This document shows, piece after piece, positions 1 to 6,623 of a stretch of 9,573 bases of DNA (its first letter is position 1; the number at the start of each line of letters is the position of its first letter). Made by a program: the position numbers and the translations under genes. The notes below the pieces were generated by a model. The model saw nothing but the letters and a program-made list of their open reading frames with translations. It was not told where the DNA came from and did not search any database. The stretch comes from DAIDKA01 sp049792815 (lineage in GTDB: Bacteria > Pseudomonadota > Gammaproteobacteria > Steroidobacterales > Steroidobacteraceae). The stretch spans positions 1-9,573 of the forward strand of contig JBARBG010000118.1 in assembly GCA_049792815.1 (NCBI GenBank), written 5' to 3'.

Positions 1-165
1 GTATCATACAAACAAAGACTTGGGCCTCCGAACGCTGAAACCGCGAAAGCCAGCTTCGGATGGAAGCGCGAGCCACATCGTGGGACGTACTGCAGCGCGA
101 TTAGGTCAAGGGCGCACCCTGGCAAATGGCGACAATTTTCGTAATCATCTGACAAATCCAGGCTG

Positions 166-171
166 AAGGAG
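166..171 (+). promoter_or_regulatory. Shine-Dalgarno site deciding the start of the DUF5694 gene
   Basis: AAGGAG lies 8 bases before the ATG at 180. The in-frame GTG at 171 overlaps this motif and has no ribosome binding site of its own at a workable distance, so the ATG at 180 is the better start. Confidence 0.7.
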
Positions 172-179
172 TGAAGCGG

Positions 180-1028
180 ATGCCTTCGAAAATTGCTACT
201 GCGCTGCTCGGAATGTTCCTCGCGACGTCATGCATCTCACGCGCCGCTTCGCCGGAACTGCTGCGAGACCGCGCAGCAGATCTACGCCCAACGCTGCTGG
301 TGGTGGGTACGGCCCACTTTCACAATCCGGGCCGTGATCTCGTCAACCCTCAGGTTGACGATGTGCTCAGCCCGGGACGGCAGACCCAAATCGCGTCGGT
401 GGTGAAGCAGTTGTCAGCGTTTCGACCCACTCACGTTGTATTGGAATGGTCCATTGCGGAGCAGGCGCAACTTGACAGCGTCTATAGACTTTATCTTGCC
501 GGCACGGCGCAACTCGGTCGGACCGAGAAGGAACAGTTGGGATTCCGACTCGCGAAGATCGCGGGCCTCGCTCACGTTGACGCAGTCGATTGGAACGGTC
601 CGCCGCCAGGTACAGCGGACCAATACGATTGGGACACATATGGCAATTCGCACGGTCAACGTGATGCCGTCAGTGCGATTCTTGACCCATCGAAGTTGTC
701 CGCACTTAACATGCCTCTCGATAAGAACAAAAATGTCACCACGTGGCTGCTGCAAATCAATTCAGACGCAGCTCTCGCGGCTGGTCATCGTTTCTATTTC
801 GACATCCCGACGGTGGGCGACAGCGCTCTTCAACCAGGCGCAAACTATGTGGGGCAATGGTATGCGCGCAATCTCCGAATCTTCGCTAATATTGCGCGTG
901 TTGCGACAAAACCCAATGACCGCGTCGTAGTCATCTATGGCTTTGGACATGCCTATTTACTACGCCAATTTGCGCGTGAATCTGGAGCATTTCGTGTCGT
1001 AGATGTTGCCGACGTACTACATAAATAG
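180..1028 (+). CDS. Exported DUF5694 family protein (TraB/EreA-like fold suspected)
   Basis: A 282-residue protein of the DUF5694 type, whose biochemical role is not established. The N-terminus is a signal sequence: a hydrophobic stretch at about residues 5-16, then LATSC, which fits a permissive lipobox with Cys18; cleavage by signal peptidase I near SRAA is the alternative. The mature part begins with a beta strand and GTAHFHNPGRD (43-53, His46). Glu89 follows in VVLEW, and near the C-terminus is IYGFGHAYLL (252-261, His257). The spacing GTxH ... E ... GxGH resembles the TraB/Tiki/erythromycin-esterase superfamily, in which such His and Glu residues form the active site; that link is inference. 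The gene stands alone: about 470 bases without a convincing gene follow. The start at 180 is preferred over GTG 171 because of the spacing to AAGGAG. A hydrolase or metallopeptidase-like activity is possible but unproven. Confidence 0.85.
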   Translation: MPSKIATALLGMFLATSCISRAASPELLRDRAADLRPTLLVVGTAHFHNPGRDLVNPQVDDVLSPGRQTQIASVVKQLSAFRPTHVVLEWSIAEQAQLDSVYRLYLAGTAQLGRTEKEQLGFRLAKIAGLAHVDAVDWNGPPPGTADQYDWDTYGNSHGQRDAVSAILDPSKLSALNMPLDKNKNVTTWLLQINSDAALAAGHRFYFDIPTVGDSALQPGANYVGQWYARNLRIFANIARVATKPNDRVVVIYGFGHAYLLRQFARESGAFRVVDVADVLHK

Positions 1029-1502
1029 AACCGCAATACCCCCCACCCCATCGCTCGCGATACCGCTTTAACCTGTGCGCCACTACGCAATCGTTGATGG
1101 TCCATGGTGCCCATTCAACGGCCGCTTTGTGGAAACCAATTGGAACCCCTCAGTGACCTGGGCCGATTGCGTCGCAAAATGACAGGTATTGTCCGCCGCA
1201 GCTGCCGTTCGACGATTGGGGAATACCTATGACTCCGGGGAGCCTTCAGTCTTCCCCAGGCCGACCGGATATTCTGGGAAATGCATCCGGCGGGTGATGC
1301 GCTCCAAATCAGGGCGCAGCATGGGGTACGCGCGCTTGGCCACGGAAGGCGCCCTCGCAGGGATAAAATCTCAGGGAGCGAATGCATGCTGGCGACACGG
1401 GTTCCGCCGGCCACAGAGGGTGCATCGCGAAACGAGGCGCTTCAGGTCAAAAGGACAAGGCCCAATCCTTTAGGCCCGTCGAGTCACTGAATTGCGTTCG
1501 AT
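1029..1502. other. Gene-poor stretch, nothing firmly identified
   Basis: No gene here can be supported. Short open frames exist on both strands, but they are rich in Arg, Ser and Pro, lack ribosome binding sites and show no family motif. One minus-strand frame from 1370 down to 1083 is interrupted only by a single TAG at 1227-1229 and could be decayed coding sequence, but I cannot name it. A small CCAATTGG palindrome sits near 1136-1143. No tRNA, strong terminator or repeat array was seen. Confidence 0.5.
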
Positions 1503-1761
1503 CTAGTCAGTCCAGTTTTCAATGTGAAGCTCTGGGACGCGACCGAACTCCTGGGTATTGTTGGTCACGAGTGTCAGCTTGAGAGCGCGAGCGTGCGCCG
1601 CGATAAATAGATCGTTCGCGCCGTAGGAGGTCCCGTGGCCGCTCGAGTGAATAGCTGACGCCGACACCAACGGCCGCCCTCTTCGACCGGGCAGGTAGTA
1701 CGACATAAATTCGGCAAAGTTCTACCCAGAAGCATCCCGACGTAGCAAGCCTCCAGTGCAC
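1503..1761 (-). pseudogene. vapC: Truncated, frameshifted VapC-family PIN-domain toxin (C-terminal remnant)
   Basis: The minus-strand frame from 1637 to the TAG at 1503-1505 encodes 44 residues that match the end of VapC ribonucleases: HGTSYGANDLFIAAHA, then LTLVTNN, EFGRVPEL and IENW. The Asp of NDL is one of the conserved PIN acidic residues, and TNNxxEF is the typical final active-site strand. Just upstream the reading changes frame. Deleting one base at 1638 joins SYSLER, a plausible last helix, to HGTSYG. Further upstream (to about 1761) the sequence decays, and the N-terminal LDTN motif with the first catalytic Asp is not found. No VapB antitoxin ORF lies beside it. Intact VapC toxins are about 130 residues, so this is a non-functional remnant. 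The assignment of the C-terminus is firm; the exact upstream limit is a guess. Confidence 0.75.
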
Positions 1762-1861
1762 CGGAAAGATCCTGCACTCACAAGAATATAGGCGTAGCCC
1801 CGAGACCGGCGGGACGGTGTCCGGCTGCTGTACGAAGGCAAGGGTAACGGAGGCTCAGGAG

Positions 1862-1927
1862 ATGAACCACTTCATGAAGATCTCTCAACTGCTGGGATTC
1901 GCGGCCAATCCCGCAGACGCGACTTGA
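1862..1927 (+). CDS. Possible 21-residue peptide or truncated gene start
   Basis: An ATG at 1862 is preceded by GGAGG at 1849-1853 with an ideal 8-base gap. The frame runs 21 codons (beginning MNHFMKISQLLGFA) to a TGA at 1925-1927, ending a few bases before the tRNA-like fragment. The peptide has a short amphipathic start and no family match that I know. It may be a real small ORF, or the first codons of a gene whose remainder was lost at a recombination junction. The ribosome binding site is the only positive evidence. Confidence 0.25.
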   Translation: MNHFMKISQLLGFAANPADAT

Positions 1928-1935
1928 TCATGTGT

Positions 1936-1984
1936 TTGCTTCACACCGCAGGGGTCACAGGTTCAAGCCCTGTACCGCCCACCG
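1936..1984 (+). other. 3' part of a tRNA (tRNA-Val(CAC)-like); candidate attachment-site remnant
   Basis: A perfect T-arm is present: stem ACAGG (1957-1961), loop TTCAAGC (1962-1968, the standard TTCRANY pattern) and stem CCTGT (1969-1973). It is followed by a 7-base acceptor 3' strand ACCGCCC (1974-1980), a discriminator A, and CC then G instead of CCA. Upstream, TTCACAC (1940-1946) looks like an anticodon loop with anticodon CAC, followed by a variable region GGGGTC. The anticodon stem pairs imperfectly, with one base too many at 1946-1947. The matching 5' acceptor strand (GGGCGGT) and the D-arm are absent upstream, so this is not a working tRNA. tRNA 3' ends are usual integration sites for tyrosine integrases, and a lone 3' part is what an old att junction leaves. 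Confidence 0.6.
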
Positions 1985-2067
1985 CTTGATTTTAAAGGAC
2001 TTTACCCCCTCAAGATTGGGAACTCCGTCGCGCCTTTGAAGTGCCACCGATGAGGGCTCCACGGGCC

Positions 2068-2991
2068 TCACTTCGCCGCTTTTTCTGCCCTCAGATAAGC
2101 GATTCGACCAACCGACAATGCCTGGCCGGATTCCACCAGGGGCCGCATCGTTTTTTCGAACGTCTGGCGCTCCTCCGGGCTGAAGCGTTCCGCCAGAATG
2201 GCGCCGAGCGTCGGCGCCCAGGGATGAGGCGCACTTTCTACGAAGATCTTCCACGATGGAATGATTGAAGGCTGCAGGTCCATGTGCAGCTCCAGATGTA
2301 TGTTAGTAAATCCGCAGACCCGGATCGACTCAAAAAGCGTTCGTTCCGAGAAGTTCGCGATCGGACTGGCGGCAAGTTTTTCCGGAGTGTCGGGGAACTG
2401 CGCCGCCTTCCAGCGATACAACAGTGGCAGAAAAGGGTCTTGGGTTCCGGTACCCGGTGACTCGACCATTTTCTTCAGGGTGCAGGCGACAAAGGCCTCA
2501 TCCTGAAATATCGGTTCGGCGAGCGATATGCGCCCACCCGGCTTCAGTACCCGATGGAACTCCGCCAAAGCCGCCGCCTTGTTCGCCACGTAGACAAGCA
2601 CAGCTCGAGTTGTGAGGGCATCGACGCTTGCGTCCGCAATTTCGGCGAGCCGCTCGGCGGAGCATTCAAGGAACGAGCATTGCTCCATCACCCCGCGTCT
2701 CGTCGCCTGAACTTGGGCGTGGTGCAATAGCGGTGATGATATGTCGGCAAGAATGACGCGCAGCGACGGTCCGACGCGGTCGATCGCGCGAAAGGCAACG
2801 AGTCCATCTCCGGCGCCAATGTCGGCAAAAGTCATTCCCTGTTGCAGATTGGCGCCATCAAGTACCCGATCCGCAATTGCTTCAACTTCGGTGCGCAGCG
2901 TCGTCTCAAAGTTTGGATCGCAGCCATTGCGCAATTGGAGCAGCCATCTTGACCAAGTATCCGAAGGAGGCTGGTCGTGGTGGGTCGTCAT
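2068..2991 (-). CDS. Class I SAM-dependent methyltransferase
   Basis: A 307-residue cytoplasmic protein with a Rossmann-type methyltransferase domain at about residues 50-165. Motif I is FADIGAGDG (55-63). The acidic residue after the second strand, which binds the SAM ribose, is Asp83 in ILADIS. The fourth strand region is ALTTRAVLVYV (125-135), followed by LKPGGRISLAEP (149-160), the post-motif loop typical of small-molecule methyltransferases. A C-terminal extension (about 200-307) is helical and probably shapes the substrate pocket. The substrate cannot be read from the sequence. The start at 2991 is the first Met and leaves about 50 residues before motif I, as usual; no strong Shine-Dalgarno sequence is visible. 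The gene is divergent from the S9 peptidase and is not in an evident operon. Its stop lies about 80 bases from the tRNA fragment. Confidence 0.88.
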   Translation of the reverse strand: MTTHHDQPPSDTWSRWLLQLRNGCDPNFETTLRTEVEAIADRVLDGANLQQGMTFADIGAGDGLVAFRAIDRVGPSLRVILADISSPLLHHAQVQATRRGVMEQCSFLECSAERLAEIADASVDALTTRAVLVYVANKAAALAEFHRVLKPGGRISLAEPIFQDEAFVACTLKKMVESPGTGTQDPFLPLLYRWKAAQFPDTPEKLAASPIANFSERTLFESIRVCGFTNIHLELHMDLQPSIIPSWKIFVESAPHPWAPTLGAILAERFSPEERQTFEKTMRPLVESGQALSVGRIAYLRAEKAAK

Positions 2992-3046
2992 AAATGTGAT
3001 AGGTTCTGATCGATTGGAGGGGAATTCAGTGATAATACAAGGATGT

Positions 3047-3060
3047 CGATAAAGTTATCG
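3047..3060. promoter_or_regulatory. Interrupted palindrome between divergent genes, possible operator
   Basis: CGATAA-AG-TTATCG is a perfect 6+2+6 inverted repeat located 56 bases upstream of the methyltransferase start and in the leader of the S9 peptidase. Its position between divergent promoters and its dyad symmetry suit a dimeric repressor. No regulator gene is adjacent, so the binding protein is unknown. Confidence 0.35.
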
Positions 3061-3283
3061 CCAACTCAGCCTAGACGACACGCATGATAGCTTGATCGCC
3101 GGAATGTGACGGGTCGGTCAGATGTCCTTAAGCTTTTGATCGTTATATTCAGTGGCGCGCGCGGTCTATCGAAGTGCAGCGATCACCATTCGAGGGCGCT
3201 TACCAATGATTGATCGGGTCGACGGCACCGTGGCGGGCAATTATTTAAGACAACTCACCCCGAGGGCGCCAAGTCGTCTTGGC

Positions 3284-5287
3284 ATGCGCGTCAATAGCGT
3301 GTTCGGTATTGGTCTGCTTCTGGTGGCGACGGTCCTCAGGGCCGAGGCGCCTGCGGCCTTCGATGCCGCCCGCGCTTTCGGCGCTCGACCCAGTGTAACG
3401 GGTGTCAGCCTCTCACCGGACGGCACGCGCGTCGCCTACATCGCTCCAGGGAAGGGTCAAGGAGCCGTGCTCCTCACCGCAACCCTTGAACCGCCGTTCA
3501 CGGCGAAGCCCATCATGCTTTCGGATGGGAAACCGTATCGCCTGCGGGGATGCCGCTGGGTGTCCAATCAGCGTCTCGTCTGCCAGGTGTATGGAATCAT
3601 CCAAGACCCGACCGGCGCGGCGGGGCTCTTGCCGGTTTCGCGCTGGATCGCAGTGAATGCCGACGGCAGCAATGTCCAGACTCTGGCCGTCCGCCGCAAC
3701 ATGTATAGCCGCGGCTACCTTCTCCACGACGGCGACATCATTGACTATCTGCCGGATGAGGACGCAGCGGTTCTCATGAGTCGCCGCTATACCCCCGATT
3801 CCCATCTCGGTAGCCTGGTCGGCAGCGACAAAGAGGGTCTGGGCGTTGACTGGGTGGACACCCGAGACCTGACGGTCAAGCACGTCATCCCTCCTAGCCA
3901 GAATGCCTTCGAGTACCTGAGCGATGGCCGCGGGACTGTTCGCGTCATGGGAATAGCGGAACAGGGAGTTGCTGGCTACGAAAGCGGCCGACTCACCTAC
4001 TTGTACCGCGCGGTCGGCGCTACGGACTGGCACACGTTGAGCCATTACGACGAGCGTGACCGCAGCGGCTTCGAGCCACTCGCCGTCGACCACGACAGCA
4101 ACGTTGCCTACGGCTTGCGTCGGTCCGACGGTCGTGTCGGTCTCTACACGATCAAGCTCGACGGCTCGCTCGAGGAGCACCTGCTCTACTCTCGCCCCGA
4201 CGTGGATGTGAGCGGCTTGCTCAGGATCGGGCGGCGACAACGCGTGGTTGGCGCCAGCTACGTGACGGACCGACAACAGTCGGAGGTGTTCGAACCGGAG
4301 ATCAGGCCGTTACTGGCCTCACTTTCACGTGCCCTGCCGCAGCAGCCACTGCTGCGCATCACGGACTCGAGCGTGGATGAGAGCAAGCTCCTCGTCGTGG
4401 CCGGCAGCGACACCAACCCAGGCGTGTATTACCTTTTCGACCGCAAGTCCCGTCACCTCGACGCAATCCTGGTGCTCCGCAGCGAGCTTGAGGGCGTCAA
4501 ACTCGCGAGCGTGAAATCGGTGTCATACCCGGGGGACGATGGCGTGATGGTCCCCGCCTATCTCACACTGCCACCAGGACAGGAAAGCGCCCGCGGCCTG
4601 CCTGCCATCGTGCTGCCGCACGGCGGCCCGAGTGCACGCGATGAGTGGGGATTCGATTGGCTGTCGCAATACTTCGCCAATCGCGGCTACGCGGTGCTGC
4701 AACCAGAGTTCCGCGGGTCGGCCGGCTTCGGTGATGCATGGTTTCAGCAAAACGGCTTCCGCTCCTGGCGCGTCGCCATAGGGGACGTGCTGTCCGCGGG
4801 CCGATGGCTGGTCAGGGAGGGCATTGCGGATCCGACGCGTCTTGGCATCGTGGGCTGGTCATACGGTGGGTACGCTGCCTTGCAATCCGCCGTCGTCGAC
4901 CCCTCGCTTTTCAGGGCCGTCGTTGCGATTGCGCCGGTGACCGATCTTTCAGAGCTGGTCGATGAAAGGCGCGGCTGGAGCGACTATGAAATCGTCAAAG
5001 CATTTGTTGGCGAGGGCCCGCACACACACGAGGGCTCGCCCATCGAACACGCGAGCAGCTTCAAGGTCCCTGTGCTCCTCCTCCACGGGACCCTCGATCG
5101 CAACGTGGCATATCGGCAGTCGGAACGTATGGCGGAAAAACTCAAGTCTGCGGGCGCGCACGTGGATCTGGTCACCTTCGCGGATCTCGATCATCAGCTC
5201 GAGGACTCAGCGGCACGGTCCGACCTGCTCCAGCGCAGCGACGCCTTCCTGCAAGCCGCGTTTCGAAAAAGCGGCACCGCACACTGA
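3284..5287 (+). CDS. Exported S9 family (prolyl oligopeptidase/DPP IV-like) serine peptidase
   Basis: A 667-residue protein that would cleave short peptides in the periplasm. Residues 1-22 are a signal peptide (MRVNS, a hydrophobic core, then an RAEA cleavage region). Residues of about 25-410 are the beta-propeller domain, starting with FGARPSVTGVSLSPDGTRVAYIAPG, the usual first blade of WD40-like S9 peptidases. The C-terminal alpha/beta hydrolase domain (about 420-667) has the oxyanion strand LPHGGP, the nucleophile Ser526 in GWSYGGY, Asp605 in GTLDRNV and His637 in DLDHQLED: a complete, correctly spaced triad. The frame is open back to GTG 3152, but the 44 extra residues would bury the signal peptide and begin right after TATATT (3144-3149), so the ATG at 3284 is preferred, although its ribosome binding site is weak. 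Length is normal for bacterial exported S9 enzymes. The gene is followed by a 110-base gap before the next gene on the same strand. Confidence 0.9.
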   Translation: MRVNSVFGIGLLLVATVLRAEAPAAFDAARAFGARPSVTGVSLSPDGTRVAYIAPGKGQGAVLLTATLEPPFTAKPIMLSDGKPYRLRGCRWVSNQRLVCQVYGIIQDPTGAAGLLPVSRWIAVNADGSNVQTLAVRRNMYSRGYLLHDGDIIDYLPDEDAAVLMSRRYTPDSHLGSLVGSDKEGLGVDWVDTRDLTVKHVIPPSQNAFEYLSDGRGTVRVMGIAEQGVAGYESGRLTYLYRAVGATDWHTLSHYDERDRSGFEPLAVDHDSNVAYGLRRSDGRVGLYTIKLDGSLEEHLLYSRPDVDVSGLLRIGRRQRVVGASYVTDRQQSEVFEPEIRPLLASLSRALPQQPLLRITDSSVDESKLLVVAGSDTNPGVYYLFDRKSRHLDAILVLRSELEGVKLASVKSVSYPGDDGVMVPAYLTLPPGQESARGLPAIVLPHGGPSARDEWGFDWLSQYFANRGYAVLQPEFRGSAGFGDAWFQQNGFRSWRVAIGDVLSAGRWLVREGIADPTRLGIVGWSYGGYAALQSAVVDPSLFRAVVAIAPVTDLSELVDERRGWSDYEIVKAFVGEGPHTHEGSPIEHASSFKVPVLLLHGTLDRNVAYRQSERMAEKLKSAGAHVDLVTFADLDHQLEDSAARSDLLQRSDAFLQAAFRKSGTAH

Positions 5288-5312
5288 GTACTGGTGTGCG
5301 CGGGTGATCCGC

Positions 5313-5330
5313 CATTGGCGCGGCGCCATG
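5313..5330. other. GC-rich near-perfect palindrome between genes
   Basis: TGGCGC-G-GCGCCA (5316-5328) is flanked by CAT and ATG, so the stem extends with one bulged base. It lies in the 110-base gap between the peptidase stop and the next start. There is no T-run, so it is not a standard intrinsic terminator. It could slow transcription, stabilise an mRNA end or be a protein site. Confidence 0.2.
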
Positions 5331-5397
5331 CTTTGCTCGACAATGCCTTCGGATGGGCGCACGGCTCATAGCGCAGTGCGCCAAGAATGGGGGAATC

Positions 5398-6171
5398 ATG
5401 AGAGTCTTCAGACGGATTGCCGCCGTGATCGGTGTGGCCGCGCTCGGGCTGCCGATTATCGTCGTCGCTGCACCGCCGAGCAGCAAAGCGCCCTTATCCG
5501 CGACCTACGCCGATCCGGCGCAGCCCGACATCTCGGGGCTGTGGGTCGTCACGGGCGCCATGTACTTCGCACCGGACCGCTCAATGCCAAAGCTACAGGG
5601 GGAATACCAGGCGCTGTACGAGAAGCGCAGCCAGGCGTTCAGGGCGGGCGTCGCAATTGACGATCCCACTGCCGACTGCCTGCCGGCGGGTCTGCCTCAC
5701 CTGTTCGTGGTGCCCTACCCGTTCGAGATCCTGCAGACACCGGGGCGAGTGACGTTCCTGTATGAGTACGACAGCGTCGTGCGACGCGTTCCCCTCGGAG
5801 TTACCGAGCCTGCGGCCGATGCCGACTCCGCCAGCTATAACGGTGATTCCTACGGGCATTGGGAAGGCGACACCCTGGTGATCAACACGATCAACATCCG
5901 TGGGGATACGCAGCTGGACTTCTCGGGATTACCCCACAGCGATGCCCTGCGCGTCACCGAGCGGATACACCGCAAGGACGCGACGACGCTGGAAGATCAG
6001 ATCACTCTCACCGACCCCAAGGCCTTCGCCGAGCCGTTCACGGTGACGCGGCAATATCGTACGCGACCGAAGTGGAAGATCGCCGAATACGTGTGCGAAG
6101 AGAATAATCGGAATAAGACCGACAATCAGGGCCGCACCGGTAGTGGTGTGCCGAAGGCGCAGCCGGAGTAA
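5398..6171 (+). CDS. Secreted protein of unknown function, partner of DUF6152
   Basis: A 257-residue exported protein with no function I can name. Residues 1-24 form a signal peptide (MRVFRRIAAVIGVAALG, then VVAA before APP). The mature part contains PDISGLWVV, then a Cys-containing region DPTADCLPAGLPHLFVVPYPFEI, then YGHWEGDTLVINTINIRG and SDALRVTERI, followed by LEDQITLTDPKAF and FTVTRQYR near the end. These beta-strand-rich motifs recur in proteins often found beside DUF6152 genes in Gammaproteobacteria and sphingomonads (from memory of the family, not a search). The start at ATG 5398 is chosen because GGGGG (5389-5393) precedes it and the signal peptide begins there; the frame is open 15 codons further upstream. 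The next gene begins 3 bases after the stop, so the two are cotranscribed and probably act together in the periplasm. Confidence 0.82.
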   Translation: MRVFRRIAAVIGVAALGLPIIVVAAPPSSKAPLSATYADPAQPDISGLWVVTGAMYFAPDRSMPKLQGEYQALYEKRSQAFRAGVAIDDPTADCLPAGLPHLFVVPYPFEILQTPGRVTFLYEYDSVVRRVPLGVTEPAADADSASYNGDSYGHWEGDTLVINTINIRGDTQLDFSGLPHSDALRVTERIHRKDATTLEDQITLTDPKAFAEPFTVTRQYRTRPKWKIAEYVCEENNRNKTDNQGRTGSGVPKAQPE

Positions 6172-6174
6172 ATC

Positions 6175-6582
6175 ATGCCAAAGTCCCCGAGTGCGGTGCG
6201 GGCGCTGCGCGCCATTGCCCTGTGCGTTGCAGGCTGCGGCGCGATTGCCATGGGTCCCGCCGTAGCCCATCACTCATTTGCCATGTACGACAGCACCAAG
6301 CAGGTCACCTTGGCAGGCGTGGTCAAGGAATTCCAGTGGACCAACCCGCATGTCTGGATCCAGATCATGGTCCCGAACACGTCCGGCGTTCAGGAGGAAT
6401 GGGGCGTCGAGTGCACCAGCGTCAACTTCATGACGCGGCGTGGCTTCAGCAGACGGACGCTGAAGGCCGGCGATGCGATCAGCGTCACGATTTCACCGCT
6501 CAAGGACGGATCGCACGGTGGCAGTTTCAGGAACATCAACAATCTCAATGGCGCACCGCTGAGTCTCGCGTCGCAAGACTGA
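6175..6582 (+). CDS. DUF6152 family periplasmic protein
   Basis: A 135-residue protein whose features match DUF6152: a signal peptide (residues 1-31, ending AVA), then HHSFAMYDSTKQVTLAGVV at the mature N-terminus, FQWTNPHVWIQI in the middle, and LKAGDAISVTISPLKDGS with GG and N-rich residues near the end. The family is small, probably an OB-like beta barrel, and of unknown function. The twin His at the predicted mature N-terminus could bind a metal; that is inference. The start is well supported: GGAG (6165-6168) sits inside the last codons of the preceding gene, 6 bases before ATG 6175, and only 3 bases separate the two reading frames, which suggests translational coupling. The next ORF starts 41 bases downstream with its own ribosome binding site. 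Confidence 0.9.
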   Translation: MPKSPSAVRALRAIALCVAGCGAIAMGPAVAHHSFAMYDSTKQVTLAGVVKEFQWTNPHVWIQIMVPNTSGVQEEWGVECTSVNFMTRRGFSRRTLKAGDAISVTISPLKDGSHGGSFRNINNLNGAPLSLASQD

Positions 6583-6623
6583 CTCGCATCGCACGGCCGC
6601 GTATCGGGCCTACCGGGGAAACC

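Noticed and set aside
1115..1473. ATG-started open frames on both strands in the gene-poor stretch
   Set aside because: Arg/Ser/Pro-rich products with no motif and no ribosome binding site; they overlap each other on opposite strands.
1955..2254. Minus-strand 99-codon frame overlapping the tRNA fragment and the methyltransferase end
   Set aside because: It overlaps the supported methyltransferase in another frame and its product has no recognisable features.
3152..3283. N-terminal extension of the S9 peptidase from GTG 3152
   Set aside because: It would place 44 polar and basic residues before a clear signal peptide, has no ribosome binding site, and starts right after a TATATT that looks like a -10 element.
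3413..4276. Long minus-strand open frame (287 codons) opposite the S9 peptidase
   Set aside because: Antisense shadow of a high-GC gene: no family motif or plausible hydrophobic pattern, and it lies wholly within the well-supported peptidase propeller.
4962..5660. Plus-strand 232-codon open frame crossing the end of the peptidase and the start of the next gene
   Set aside because: Off-frame Arg/Ser/Thr-rich product that overlaps two supported genes.
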